In this document: positions 36,189 to 45,712 of the stretch, one piece after another
Layout: every line of letters begins with the position of its first letter
Numbering within the stretch: the stretch's first letter is position 1
Source: Escherichia fergusonii ATCC 35469
Lineage (GTDB): Bacteria; Pseudomonadota; Gammaproteobacteria; Enterobacterales; Enterobacteriaceae
Direction of reading: 5' to 3'
Assembly (NCBI RefSeq): GCF_000026225.1
Contig: NC_011740.1
Span: 3,968,001-4,032,000 of the forward strand
Length of the DNA: 64,000 bases
Program-made: the position numbers and the translations under genes
The notes under the pieces: generated by a model
Told to the model about the DNA's origin: nothing
The model's database searches: none
The model's input: the letters and a program-made list of their open reading frames with translations, nothing else

Positions 36189-37238
36189 ATGGCAACAGGC
36201 ACGCAGCCCGATGCTGGGCAGATCCTCAACTCGCTGATTAACAGTATTTTGTTAATCGATGACAACCTGGCGATCCATTACGCCAACCCCGCCGCGCAAC
36301 AACTGCTCGCCCAAAGCTCCCGCAAATTGTTTGGTACGCCGTTACCGGAACTGTTGAGCTACTTCTCATTAAATATCGAGCTGATGCAAGAAAGTCTGGA
36401 GGCGGGGCAAGGTTTTACCGATAACGAAGTGACGCTGGTCATCGACGGGCGCTCGCATATCCTTTCTGTGACGGCCCAGCGTATGCCGGACGGCATGATC
36501 CTGCTGGAGATGGCACCGATGGATAACCAGCGCCGCTTAAGTCAGGAACAGCTACAGCACGCCCAGCAGGTTGCTGCCCGTGATTTAGTGCGCGGCCTGG
36601 CGCATGAGATTAAAAATCCGCTTGGCGGTTTACGTGGTGCGGCGCAGTTGCTCAGCAAAGCATTACCTGACCCGTCACTGCTGGAATATACCAAAGTGAT
36701 TATTGAACAGGCGGATCGGTTGCGAAATCTGGTCGACCGTCTGTTGGGGCCGCAACTGCCCGGTACGCGCGTTACCGAAAGTATTCACAAAGTGGCTGAA
36801 CGCGTGGTGACGCTGGTGTCGATGGAACTGCCGGACAACGTGCGGTTGATTCGTGATTACGACCCCAGCCTGCCGGAACTGGCGCACGACCCGGATCAAA
36901 TTGAACAGGTCTTGCTGAATATTGTGCGCAATGCGCTACAGGCGCTGGGGCCGGAAGGTGGTGAAATCATTCTGCGTACCCGCACCGCGTTTCAACTGAC
37001 CTTACACGGCGAGCGCTATCGGCTGGCGGCGCGGATTGATGTGGAAGATAACGGGCCAGGCATTCCGCCTCATTTGCAGGATACGCTGTTTTACCCGATG
37101 GTCAGCGGCCGCGAAGGTGGCACCGGGCTTGGCTTATCCATCGCCCGTAATTTGATTGATCAGCATTCAGGCAAAATTGAATTTACCAGTTGGCCAGGTC
37201 ATACCGAGTTCTCGGTTTACCTGCCTATCAGGAAATAA
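36189..37238 (+). CDS. glnL: GlnL (NtrB), nitrogen sensor histidine kinase
   Basis: A 349-residue cytoplasmic kinase/phosphatase that phosphorylates GlnG (NtrC) when nitrogen is scarce and, with PII, dephosphorylates it when nitrogen is plentiful. It has an N-terminal PAS-like domain (residues 10-120), the H-box [15 protein letters not shown] with the phosphorylated histidine near 139, the N-box [12 protein letters not shown] and the G-boxes DNGPGIP and GGTGLGLSI. No membrane segment is present. The next gene, glnG, begins 11 bases after its stop. Confidence 0.97.
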
Positions 37239-37249
37239 AGGTGACGTTT

Positions 37250-38659
37250 ATGCAACGAGGGATAGTCTGGGTAGTCGATGACGATAGTTCCATCCGTTGG
37301 GTGCTTGAACGTGCGCTCGCTGGAGCGGGTTTAACCTGTACGACATTTGAGAACGGCGCGGAGGTACTGGAGGCGCTGGCGAGCAAAACACCGGATGTAC
37401 TGCTGTCGGATATCCGTATGCCGGGAATGGACGGGCTGGCGCTGCTCAAGCAGATTAAACAGCGCCATCCGATGCTTCCGGTCATCATTATGACCGCACA
37501 TTCCGATCTGGATGCTGCCGTCAGCGCCTATCAACAAGGGGCGTTTGATTATCTGCCCAAACCGTTTGATATCGACGAAGCCGTGGCGCTGGTTGAGCGC
37601 GCCATCAGCCATTATCAGGAACAGCAGCAACCGCGTAATGTTCAGCTTAACGGCCCGACGACCGATATCATCGGCGAAGCGCCAGCCATGCAGGACGTGT
37701 TCCGGATTATCGGTCGGCTTTCACGTTCTTCCATTAGTGTGCTGATTAACGGCGAGTCCGGTACCGGTAAAGAACTGGTCGCTCATGCCCTGCATCGCCA
37801 CAGTCCGCGAGCCAAAGCGCCGTTTATCGCGCTGAATATGGCGGCTATCCCGAAGGATTTGATCGAATCAGAACTGTTCGGTCACGAGAAAGGCGCGTTT
37901 ACCGGCGCGAATACTATTCGTCAGGGGCGTTTTGAACAGGCCGATGGCGGCACGTTATTCCTCGATGAAATTGGCGATATGCCGCTCGATGTACAGACGC
38001 GTTTGCTGCGCGTGCTGGCAGACGGTCAGTTTTATCGCGTTGGCGGCTATGCGCCGGTGAAGGTGGATGTGCGGATTATCGCTGCAACCCACCAGAATCT
38101 CGAACAGCGGGTACAGGAAGGCAAGTTCCGTGAGGATTTGTTCCACCGCCTGAACGTTATCCGCGTTCATCTGCCGCCATTGCGTGAGCGTCGGGAAGAT
38201 ATTCCCCGTCTGGCACGCCATTTTTTACAGGTTGCCGCGCGCGAACTGGGCGTAGAAGCGAAGTTGCTGCACCCGGAAACCGAAGCCGCTTTGACGCGTC
38301 TGGCATGGCCGGGTAACGTGCGCCAGCTGGAAAACACCTGCCGTTGGTTAACGGTGATGGCCGCCGGGCAGGAAGTGTTGATTCAGGATTTGCCCAGCGA
38401 ACTGTTTGAATCAACGGTTGCGGAGAGTACTTCGCAAATGCAACCGGACAGTTGGGCAACGCTGTTAGCGCAGTGGGCAGACAGAGCGCTGCGTTCCGGT
38501 CATCAAAATTTGCTTTCCGAAGCGCAGCCTGAGCTTGAGCGTACGTTACTGACGACCGCGTTGCGACATACGCAGGGGCATAAACAGGAAGCGGCGCGGC
38601 TGCTTGGCTGGGGTCGCAACACACTGACACGTAAGTTAAAAGAGCTGGGGATGGAGTGA
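37250..38659 (+). CDS. glnG: GlnG (NtrC), nitrogen response regulator and sigma-54 activator
   Basis: A 469-residue regulator. The receiver domain (1-120) has acidic residues DDD at 10-12 and the phosphorylated Asp54 in LLSDIRMPGMDG. The AAA+ domain (140-380) has Walker A GESGTGKE, the sigma-54-contacting GAFTGA loop, Walker B GGTLFLDEIGDM, and the arginine-rich segment FREDLFHRLNV. The C-terminus has a Fis-type helix-turn-helix (GHKQEAARLLGWGRNTLTRK). An in-frame codon 60 bases upstream could be a start, but ATG 37250 gives the known length. It binds the sites noted at glnA and glnL. Confidence 0.97.
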   Translation: MQRGIVWVVDDDSSIRWVLERALAGAGLTCTTFENGAEVLEALASKTPDVLLSDIRMPGMDGLALLKQIKQRHPMLPVIIMTAHSDLDAAVSAYQQGAFDYLPKPFDIDEAVALVERAISHYQEQQQPRNVQLNGPTTDIIGEAPAMQDVFRIIGRLSRSSISVLINGESGTGKELVAHALHRHSPRAKAPFIALNMAAIPKDLIESELFGHEKGAFTGANTIRQGRFEQADGGTLFLDEIGDMPLDVQTRLLRVLADGQFYRVGGYAPVKVDVRIIAATHQNLEQRVQEGKFREDLFHRLNVIRVHLPPLRERREDIPRLARHFLQVAARELGVEAKLLHPETEAALTRLAWPGNVRQLENTCRWLTVMAAGQEVLIQDLPSELFESTVAESTSQMQPDSWATLLAQWADRALRSGHQNLLSEAQPELERTLLTTALRHTQGHKQEAARLLGWGRNTLTRKLKELGME

Positions 38660-38687
38660 TTCACGGCTTGTGTGTAAAGATTGATTA

Positions 38688-38720
38688 TTGAGCGCAAATT
38701 GCTGGTATTTTGCGCTTTAC
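38688..38720 (+). terminator. possible terminator after glnG
   Basis: AGCGCAAA (38691-38698) pairs with TTTGCGCT (38709-38716), followed by TTAC. The stem is fair but the T-run is short. Confidence 0.5.
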
Positions 38721-38770
38721 TGTTCCGATAAGTTCAGTATGATCTTGCCCGGAAAACGGGGAGAGTCATT

Positions 38771-38881
38771 ATGCTGGAATCAATAATTAATCTCGTATCG
38801 AGTGGCGCAGTTGACAGCCACACACCACAAACTGCTGTTGCTGCCGTGCTGTGTGCCGCGATGATTGGGCTGTTTAGCTAA
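38771..38881 (+). CDS. yshB: YshB, small membrane-type protein
   Basis: A 36-residue protein (MLESIINLVSSGAVDSHTPQ, then a hydrophobic end TAVAAVLCAAMIGLFS) that matches remembered E. coli YshB exactly. A purine-rich RBS (GGGGAGAG) precedes ATG 38771. The C-terminal hydrophobic stretch suggests association with the inner membrane. YshB is a confirmed small protein of unknown molecular function; in K-12 it lies between glnG and hemN. Here the hemN side is missing and tdh follows. Confidence 0.92.
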   Translation: MLESIINLVSSGAVDSHTPQTAVAAVLCAAMIGLFS

Positions 38882-39008
38882 AACCGGATGCGGCGTGAAC
38901 GCCTTATCCGGCCTGTAAATCGTGCAAATTCAAAATATTGCAACTTCCGTTCAGGCCTGATAAGCGTGGCGCATCAGCTTCAAGGGCTGGGATTCCAGCC
39001 CTTGTTCG
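38882..39008. repeat. REP pair and tdh terminator at the yshB/tdh junction
   Basis: A REP (CCGGATGCGGCG ... CGCCTTATCCGGCC, 38884-38914) is followed by a second, oppositely built REP (CAGGCCTGATAAGC ... GCGCATCAG, about 38951-38977). A hairpin AAGGGCTGG (38982-38990)/CCAGCCCTT (38995-39003) then ends the tdh transcript from the other strand. This gap is the junction between two chromosome regions that are far apart in K-12. Confidence 0.8.
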
Positions 39009-39010
39009 TG

Positions 39011-40036
39011 TTAATCCCAGCTCAGAATAACTTTCCCTGACTGACCTGAACGCATAGCGTCAAAACCCTTCTGGAAATCATCGATGGAGAAACGATGGGT
39101 AATGATCGGCGAGAGATCGAGGCCAGACTGAATCAACGCCGCCATCTTGTACCAGGTTTCAAACATCTCACGACCGTAAATACCTTTAATGAACAAGCCT
39201 TTAAAGATCACTTTGGTCCAGTCGATAGACATATCAGACGGTGGAATACCCAGCATTGCAATACGACCGCCGTGGTTCATGGTGTCCAGCATAGTGCGGA
39301 ACGCCGCTGGCGCACCAGACATCTCCAGACCGACATCAAAGCCTTCGGTCATGCCCAGTTCTGCCATCACATCTTCGAGGTTTTCTTTAGCAACGTTAAC
39401 CGCGCGGGTAATACCCATTTTGCGCGCCAGCTCCAGGCGGTATTCGTTAACATCAGTGATCACCACGTTACGTGCGCCAACGTGTTTTGCCACTGCCGCG
39501 GCCATAATACCGATTGGACCTGCACCAGAAACCAGCACATCCTCGCCAACCAGATCGAACGACAGCGCCGTGTGCACGGCATTACCGAACGGATCAAAAA
39601 TTGATGCTAAATCGTCGGAGATATTGTCAGGGATTTTGAAGGCGTTGAATGCCGGGATCACCAGATATTCAGCGAAACAGCCCGGACGGTTTACACCCAC
39701 ACCAATGGTGTTACGGCACAGATGAGTACGACCAGCACGACAGTTACGGCAATGGCCACAGGTAATATGGCCTTCGCCGGATACACGATCGCCAATCTTA
39801 AAGCCTTTCACTTCCTGACCGATGCCTACTACTTCACCGACATATTCATGACCAACAACCATCGGCACCGGGATAGTTTTTTGCGACCACTCATCCCAGT
39901 TGTAGATGTGAACGTCGGTCCCGCAGATGGCTGTTTTACGGATTTTAATTAGCAGATCGTTATGACCCAGTTCCGGCTCAGGAACGTCGGTCATCCAGAT
40001 ACCTTCTTCCGCTTTCAGTTTGGATAACGCTTTCAT
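39011..40036 (-). CDS. tdh: Tdh, L-threonine 3-dehydrogenase
   Basis: A 341-residue zinc, NAD-dependent alcohol dehydrogenase-type enzyme that oxidises threonine to 2-amino-3-ketobutyrate. The catalytic zinc region TAICGTDVHIYNWDE (Cys38), the structural zinc loop CGHCRNCRAGRTHLC near 93-107 and the NAD-binding motif SGAGPIGIMAAAVAK near 168 are visible. It ends next to the REP junction and starts nine bases after the end of kbl, so kbl-tdh is one operon. The sequence is as expected for E. coli. Confidence 0.97.
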   Translation of the reverse strand: MKALSKLKAEEGIWMTDVPEPELGHNDLLIKIRKTAICGTDVHIYNWDEWSQKTIPVPMVVGHEYVGEVVGIGQEVKGFKIGDRVSGEGHITCGHCRNCRAGRTHLCRNTIGVGVNRPGCFAEYLVIPAFNAFKIPDNISDDLASIFDPFGNAVHTALSFDLVGEDVLVSGAGPIGIMAAAVAKHVGARNVVITDVNEYRLELARKMGITRAVNVAKENLEDVMAELGMTEGFDVGLEMSGAPAAFRTMLDTMNHGGRIAMLGIPPSDMSIDWTKVIFKGLFIKGIYGREMFETWYKMAALIQSGLDLSPIITHRFSIDDFQKGFDAMRSGQSGKVILSWD

Positions 40037-40045
40037 CTCACATCC

Positions 40046-41242
40046 TCAGGCGATAACGCCCAGTTGTTTACCAATGCGCGTGAACGCCGCAACAGCACGC
40101 GTGATTTGCTCAGGGGTATGCGCCGCAGACATCTGGGTACGAATACGCGCCTGACCTTTCGGAACGACCGGATAGAAGAAACCGGTGACGTAAATGCCCT
40201 CTTTTTGCAGCTCTCGGGCAAATTTCTGCGCCACTACTGCATCACCAAGCATGACCGGAATAATGGCGTGATCGGCTCCCGCCAGGGTAAAGCCCGCTGC
40301 CGACATTTGCTCACGGAACTGACGCGCATTCGCCCACAGGCGATCACGCAGTTCACTGCCCGCTTCAACCATCTCCAGCACTTTAATGGATGCGGCGACA
40401 ATAGCCGGTGCCAGTGAGTTAGAGAACAAATACGGACGAGAACGCTGGCGCAGCCACTCAACCACTTCTTTACGCGCCGCAGTATAACCACCAGAAGCCC
40501 CGCCCAGTGCTTTACCCAGCGTACCGGTGATAATATCGACACGGCCCATCACATCGCAGTATTCATGGGAGCCACGTCCGTTTTCACCGACAAAACCAAC
40601 GGCGTGCGAGTCATCAACCATCACCAGTGCATCGTATTTATCTGCCAGATCACACACACCTTTCAGGTTGGCAATCACGCCATCCATCGAGAACACGCCA
40701 TCGGTGGCAATCAGTACATGACGGGCACCGGCTTCACGCGCTTCTTTCAGGCATGCTTCCAGCTCTTGCATATTGTTGTTGGCGTAGCGATAGCGTTTAG
40801 CTTTGCACAGACGCACACCGTCAATAATAGAAGCGTGGTTCAGCGCGTCGGAAATAATGGCGTCTTCTGCGCCCAGTAACGTTTCAAAAAGACCGCCATT
40901 AGCATCGAAACAGGAAGAGTAGAGAATCGCATCTTCCATACCGAGGAATGCAGCCAGCTTCTGCTCCAGCTCTTTGTGGCTGTCCTGAGTACCACAAATA
41001 AATCGCACCGAAGCCATACCAAAACCATGAGAATCCATTCCCGCTTTTGCTGCCGCAATCAGTTCCGGGTGGTTTGCCAGCCCCAGGTAGTTATTGGCAC
41101 AAAAGTTAATGACGTGGCTACCATCCGCCACAGTGATATCCGCTTGTTGAGCGGATGTGATAATGCGCTCTTCTTTAAACAATCCTTCCGCACGAGCGGT
41201 TTCCAGATCGTTGGCTAACTGATGATAAAAATCTCCACGCAT
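40046..41242 (-). CDS. kbl: Kbl, 2-amino-3-ketobutyrate CoA ligase
   Basis: A 398-residue pyridoxal-phosphate enzyme that cleaves 2-amino-3-ketobutyrate with CoA to glycine and acetyl-CoA, completing threonine degradation with Tdh. The PLP-lysine motif DIITGTLGKALGGASGG lies near 240, and the ketone-synthase-like segment NFCANNYLGLANHP near 46. The frame is open for 224 further codons upstream, but ATG 41242 (MRGDFYHQLANDLETARAEG) gives the conserved start and length. It lies upstream of tdh and is divergent from hldD with about 210 bases between; K-12 has htrL in that gap, which is absent here. Confidence 0.97.
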   Translation of the reverse strand: MRGDFYHQLANDLETARAEGLFKEERIITSAQQADITVADGSHVINFCANNYLGLANHPELIAAAKAGMDSHGFGMASVRFICGTQDSHKELEQKLAAFLGMEDAILYSSCFDANGGLFETLLGAEDAIISDALNHASIIDGVRLCKAKRYRYANNNMQELEACLKEAREAGARHVLIATDGVFSMDGVIANLKGVCDLADKYDALVMVDDSHAVGFVGENGRGSHEYCDVMGRVDIITGTLGKALGGASGGYTAARKEVVEWLRQRSRPYLFSNSLAPAIVAASIKVLEMVEAGSELRDRLWANARQFREQMSAAGFTLAGADHAIIPVMLGDAVVAQKFARELQKEGIYVTGFFYPVVPKGQARIRTQMSAAHTPEQITRAVAAFTRIGKQLGVIA

Positions 41243-41455
41243 CGCGATTCTCCAGACTGGGCAAATTTCAGCACATATTACCGAAAGCCATAGGTTGATA
41301 CGAGATGAAGCATTTGTACTTGTCAAAAAATAAGCATAAATCACGCTCAGGCATACCACTTTCGGTGAATGGCTGTAGCCAGCGCCGTGTAGTGATATGA
41401 TAGAAGTATTCGTGTCTGAGATTGTCTCTGACTCCACAATTCGAAGGTTACAGTT

Positions 41456-42388
41456 ATGATCATCGTTACCGGCGGCGCGGGCTTTATCGGCAGCAACATC
41501 GTTAAAGCCCTGAATGACAAAGGCATCACCGATATTCTGGTGGTGGACAACCTGAAAGATGGCACCAAGTTTGTGAACCTGGTGGATCTGAATATCGCGG
41601 ACTATATGGATAAGGAAGACTTCCTGATCCAGATTATGGCTGGCGAAGAGTTCGGCGATGTCGAAGCGATTTTCCACGAAGGCGCGTGCTCTTCCACCAC
41701 CGAGTGGGACGGCAAGTATATGATGGATAACAACTATCAATACTCCAAAGAGCTGCTGCACTACTGCCTGGAGCGAGAAATCCCGTTCCTGTACGCTTCT
41801 TCCGCAGCCACTTACGGCGGACGCACCTCCGACTTTATTGAATCCCGTGAATACGAAAAACCGCTGAACGTCTACGGTTATTCGAAGTTCCTGTTTGATG
41901 AATATGTTCGCCAAATCCTGCCAGAAGCAAACTCACAGATTGTTGGCTTCCGCTATTTCAACGTTTATGGGCCGCGTGAAGGCCATAAAGGCAGCATGGC
42001 GAGCGTCGCTTTCCATCTCAACACCCAGCTCAACAACGGTGAATCGCCGAAACTGTTCGAAGGTAGCGAGAACTTTAAACGCGACTTCGTCTACGTGGGT
42101 GATGTGGCCGATGTGAATCTGTGGTTCCTGGAAAATGGCGTATCCGGCATCTTCAACCTCGGTACCGGTCGTGCAGAATCCTTCCAGGCAGTAGCGGATG
42201 CTACGCTTGCTTATCACAAGAAAGGACAGATCGAATACATTCCGTTCCCGGATAAACTTAAAGGTCGCTATCAGGCGTTCACGCAGGCAGATCTGACGAA
42301 TCTGCGCGCGGCGGGTTACGATAAACCGTTCAAAACCGTTGCCGAAGGCGTAACGGAATATATGGCCTGGCTGAATCGCGACGCATAA
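41456..42388 (+). CDS. hldD: HldD (RfaD), ADP-L-glycero-D-manno-heptose 6-epimerase
   Basis: A 310-residue NADP-dependent short-chain epimerase that makes the ADP-heptose used for the LPS inner core. The NADP-binding [10 protein letters not shown] is at 6-15, and the catalytic Tyr-x3-Lys YGYSK at about 140-144. The substrate-binding [11 protein letters not shown] region follows. It is first in hldD-waaF-waaC-waaL; waaF begins nine bases after its stop. Confidence 0.97.
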
Positions 42389-42397
42389 GAGCTCTGC

Positions 42398-43444
42398 ATG
42401 AAAATACTGGTGATCGGCCCGTCTTGGGTTGGCGACATGATGATGTCGCAAAGTCTCTATCGCACGCTCCAGGCGCGCTATCCCCAGGCGATAATCGACG
42501 TGATGGCACCGGCATGGTGCCGTCCGTTATTATCGCGGATGCCGGAAGTTAACGAAGCTATCCCTATGCCTCTCGGTCACGGTTCGCTGGAAATCGGCGA
42601 ACGCCGCAAACTGGGTCTTAGTCTTCGTGAAAAGCGCTATGACCGCGCCTATGTCTTACCCAACTCCTTCAAATCCGCATTAGTGCCTTTCTTCGCGGGG
42701 ATTCCTCATCGCACCGGCTGGCGCGGCGAGATGCGCTACGGTTTACTCAATGATGTACGCGTGCTCGATAAAGAAGCCTGGCCGCTAATGGTGGAACGCT
42801 ATGTGGCGCTGGCCTATGACAAAGGCATTATGCGTACAGCGCAAGATCTGCCGCAGCCATTGTTATGGCCGCAGTTGCAGGTGAGCGAAGGCGAGAAATC
42901 GTATACCTGCAATCAATTTTCGCTCTCATCAGAACGTCCGATGATTGGCTTTTGCCCGGGCGCGGAGTTTGGTCCGGCGAAACGCTGGCCACACTACCAC
43001 TATGCAGAGCTGGCAAAGCAGCTCATTGATGAAGGCTATCAGGTAGTTCTGTTTGGCTCGGCGAAAGATCATGAGCCGGGCAATGAGATTCTTGCCGCTC
43101 TGAATAACGAGCAGCAGGCGTGGTGTCGGAATCTGGCGGGGGAAACACAGCTTGATCAAGCGGTTATCCTGATTGCAGCCTGTAAGGCCATTGTCACTAA
43201 CGATTCTGGCCTGATGCACGTTGCGGCGGCGCTCAATCGTCCGCTGGTTGCCCTGTATGGTCCGAGTAGCCCGGACTTCACACCGCCCCTATCCCATAAA
43301 GCGCGCGTGATCCGCCTGATTACCGGCTATCACAAAGTCCGTAAAGGTGACGCTGCGGAAGGTTATCACCAGAGCTTGATCGATATTACTCCCCAGCGCG
43401 TACTGGAAGAACTCAACGCGCTATTGTTACAAGAGGAAGCCTGA
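42398..43444 (+). CDS. waaF: WaaF (RfaF), LPS heptosyltransferase II
   Basis: A 348-residue GT9-family glycosyltransferase that adds the second heptose to the inner core of LPS on the cytoplasmic side of the inner membrane. The N-terminal acceptor-side segment ILVIGPSWVGDMMMSQSLY and the C-terminal donor-site region TNDSGLMHVAAALNRPLVALYG are typical. It sits between hldD (9-base gap) and waaC (3-base gap) in the same operon and matches the expected length. Confidence 0.97.
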   Translation: MKILVIGPSWVGDMMMSQSLYRTLQARYPQAIIDVMAPAWCRPLLSRMPEVNEAIPMPLGHGSLEIGERRKLGLSLREKRYDRAYVLPNSFKSALVPFFAGIPHRTGWRGEMRYGLLNDVRVLDKEAWPLMVERYVALAYDKGIMRTAQDLPQPLLWPQLQVSEGEKSYTCNQFSLSSERPMIGFCPGAEFGPAKRWPHYHYAELAKQLIDEGYQVVLFGSAKDHEPGNEILAALNNEQQAWCRNLAGETQLDQAVILIAACKAIVTNDSGLMHVAAALNRPLVALYGPSSPDFTPPLSHKARVIRLITGYHKVRKGDAAEGYHQSLIDITPQRVLEELNALLLQEEA

Positions 43445-43447
43445 CGG

Positions 43448-44404
43448 ATGCGGGTTCTGATCGTTAAAACATCGTCGATGGGCGATGTTCTCCATACGCT
43501 GCCCGCACTCACTGATGCCCAGCAGGTAATCCCGGGGATTAAGTTTGACTGGGTGGTGGAAGAAGGATTTGCACAAATTCCTTCCTGGCACGCCGCCGTT
43601 GAGCGGGTTATTCCTGTGGCAATACGCCGCTGGCGTAAAGCGTGGTTCTCGGCTCCCATAAAAGCAGAACGGAAAGCGTTTCGTGAGGCACTACAAGCAG
43701 AAAACTATGACGCAGTTATCGACGCCCAGGGGTTGGTAAAAAGCGCGGCGCTGGTGACTCGTCTGGCGCATGGCGTAAAGCATGGAATGGACTGGCAAAC
43801 CGCTCGCGAACCACTGGCAAGCTTGTTTTACAATCGTAAGCATCATATTGCAAAACAGCAGCACGCCGTAGAGCGAACCCGGGAGTTGTTCGCCAAAAGT
43901 CTGGGCTATAGCAAACCGCAGACTCAGGGCGATTATGCCATTGCGCAGCATTTCCTGACGAACCTGCCGACAGATGCTGGCAAATATGCCGTATTTCTTC
44001 ATGCAACAACCCGTGATGATAAACACTGGCCGGAAACACACTGGCGAGAGTTGATTGGTTTACTGGCAGATTCAGGGATTCGCATTAAACTTCCGTGGGG
44101 CGCGCCGCATGAAGAAGAGCGGGCAAAAAGACTGGCGGAAGGATTTGATTATGTCGACGTATTGCCGAAGATGAGTCTGGAAGGCGTAGCTCGTGTGCTG
44201 GCGGGCGCTAAATTTGTTGTGTCAGTCGATACAGGGTTAAGCCATTTAACTGCAGCACTGGATAGACCGAATATCACGGTTTATGGGCCAACCGATCCGG
44301 GATTAATTGGCGGATATGGGAAGAATCAGGTGGTTTGTAGGGCGCCAGATAAAGATCTTGCTTATCTGACTGCAGAAACGGTATTTAATAAAATCAATTC
44401 CTGA
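43448..44404 (+). CDS. waaC: WaaC (RfaC), LPS heptosyltransferase I
   Basis: A 318-residue GT9-family enzyme that transfers the first heptose from ADP-heptose to Kdo2-lipid A. The N-terminal catalytic-Asp segment VKTSSMGDVLHTLPALTD and the donor-site region SVDTGLSHLTAALDRPNITVYG are visible. It follows waaF by three bases and precedes waaL by about 40. The length is about one residue from the K-12 protein. Confidence 0.96.
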   Translation: MRVLIVKTSSMGDVLHTLPALTDAQQVIPGIKFDWVVEEGFAQIPSWHAAVERVIPVAIRRWRKAWFSAPIKAERKAFREALQAENYDAVIDAQGLVKSAALVTRLAHGVKHGMDWQTAREPLASLFYNRKHHIAKQQHAVERTRELFAKSLGYSKPQTQGDYAIAQHFLTNLPTDAGKYAVFLHATTRDDKHWPETHWRELIGLLADSGIRIKLPWGAPHEEERAKRLAEGFDYVDVLPKMSLEGVARVLAGAKFVVSVDTGLSHLTAALDRPNITVYGPTDPGLIGGYGKNQVVCRAPDKDLAYLTAETVFNKINS

Positions 44405-44442
44405 TTAATACGTTATATATTATTTAAGATGGTGGAGAAGCA

Positions 44443-45660
44443 ATGTTAACAGCCTCGCTGGCGCTACGTAATAAAGAAAACTGGAAACCGCACTGGAATA
44501 AAGCGTTGGTATTCCTCTTTATTGCAACCTTTTTCCTTGATGGTATAACCCGTTATAAACACATCATATCTATACTAATGATTATTACGGTAATCTATCA
44601 AGTTTCCCGTGCTCCAGGAACATTTAAAGTACTCTATAAAAATAATCTTTTTTATAGTGTCCTGGTACTATCACTCATTCTTTTATATGCTACTTTCATA
44701 TCACCTGATCTGAAAATTAGTTTTAAAGAATTCAGTAATACGGTGCTTAAAGGATTTTTGGCATATAGTTTACTTATACCCGCATTATTAAAAGATGAAG
44801 ATAATGAAAACATCGGTAAAATTGTACTATACTCATTAGTTACCGGACTTGGGTTACGTTGTCTTGTTGAACTTATTCTTTATATTCAGGATTATAATAA
44901 AGGAATAATGCCATTTTCCACCTATGAACACCGTAGTATTTCCGATTCAATGGTGTTTCTGTTTCCAGCATTATTAAACCTTTGGCTTATCAAGAAAACC
45001 TCTTATAAAATAGCATTCGTAATTTTTAGTGGAGTTTTCTTATTTCTGCTATTAGGAACGCTGTCTCGTGGTGCATGGCTGGCAGTATTCATAGTGACTC
45101 TGCTATGGTTAATCTTAAATCGTCAGTGGAAATTATTGATGCTGACTTCCATCGTTATTTCTGTTGCCGCAGCAGGTGTATTTACCTATAAAGGTGGTCA
45201 TGCCGGTAAAGACAGGCTTATTTATAAACTTCAACAGACCGACAGTTCTTATCGCTATACCAATGGTACACAAGGTACTGCGTGGACATTAATTATGGAA
45301 AATCCGCTTAAGGGATATGGCTACGGCGATGATATTTACCATGCAATATATAATAAGCGTGTCGTAGATTTTCCGTCATGGACGTTCAGGCAATCCATTG
45401 GACCACACAACGTTGTTTTGTCAATTTGGTTTGCTGCAGGTTTAGCAGGACTACTCGCTTTACTTTATCTGTATGGCTCTATTATCAAAGAAACAGCTAA
45501 TGCAACATTTAAAAAAGTTGTGGTCACTCCTTATAATGGTCAATTGCTACTATTCTTAACGCTCATCGGTTTTTATATTATTCGAGGTAACTTCGAAGAA
45601 GTTGATCTTAAACCAATTGGCTTGATTGTTGGTTTACTGTTAGCAATGCGGAATAAATAA
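44443..45660 (+). CDS. waaL: WaaL (RfaL), O-antigen ligase of R2/Salmonella type
   Basis: A 405-residue inner-membrane protein with about 11-12 hydrophobic segments that joins O antigen to lipid A-core in the periplasm. The large periplasmic loop holds the conserved Arg and His (LSRGAW near 206; SIGPHNVVLSIWF near 325, with the catalytic-type His). Sequence resembles the Salmonella/R2 ligase (shared segments such as LQQTDSSYRYTNGTQGTAW) more than the 419-residue K-12 ligase, in line with the waaK gene next door. Base composition is AT-richer than in waaC, as usual for waa outer-core genes. Confidence 0.92.
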   Translation: MLTASLALRNKENWKPHWNKALVFLFIATFFLDGITRYKHIISILMIITVIYQVSRAPGTFKVLYKNNLFYSVLVLSLILLYATFISPDLKISFKEFSNTVLKGFLAYSLLIPALLKDEDNENIGKIVLYSLVTGLGLRCLVELILYIQDYNKGIMPFSTYEHRSISDSMVFLFPALLNLWLIKKTSYKIAFVIFSGVFLFLLLGTLSRGAWLAVFIVTLLWLILNRQWKLLMLTSIVISVAAAGVFTYKGGHAGKDRLIYKLQQTDSSYRYTNGTQGTAWTLIMENPLKGYGYGDDIYHAIYNKRVVDFPSWTFRQSIGPHNVVLSIWFAAGLAGLLALLYLYGSIIKETANATFKKVVVTPYNGQLLLFLTLIGFYIIRGNFEEVDLKPIGLIVGLLLAMRNK

Positions 45661-45698
45661 AAAAAGCCTGCCTGACATTAAATTCAGGCAGGCTCTTC
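45661..45698. terminator. bidirectional terminator between waaL and waaK
   Basis: AGCCTGCCTGA (45665-45675) pairs with TCAGGCAGGCT (45684-45694). On the minus strand a run of seven T follows; on the plus strand TCTTC follows. It ends the convergent waaQ-operon and waaL transcripts. Confidence 0.9.
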
Positions 45699-45712
45699 AA
45701 ATCCAATAATTT

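Noticed and set aside
40046..41914. A 622-residue fusion protein ending in Kbl
   Set aside because: The upstream 224 codons cross the hldD promoter and overlap hldD on the other strand; Kbl proper starts at 41242 with the conserved length.
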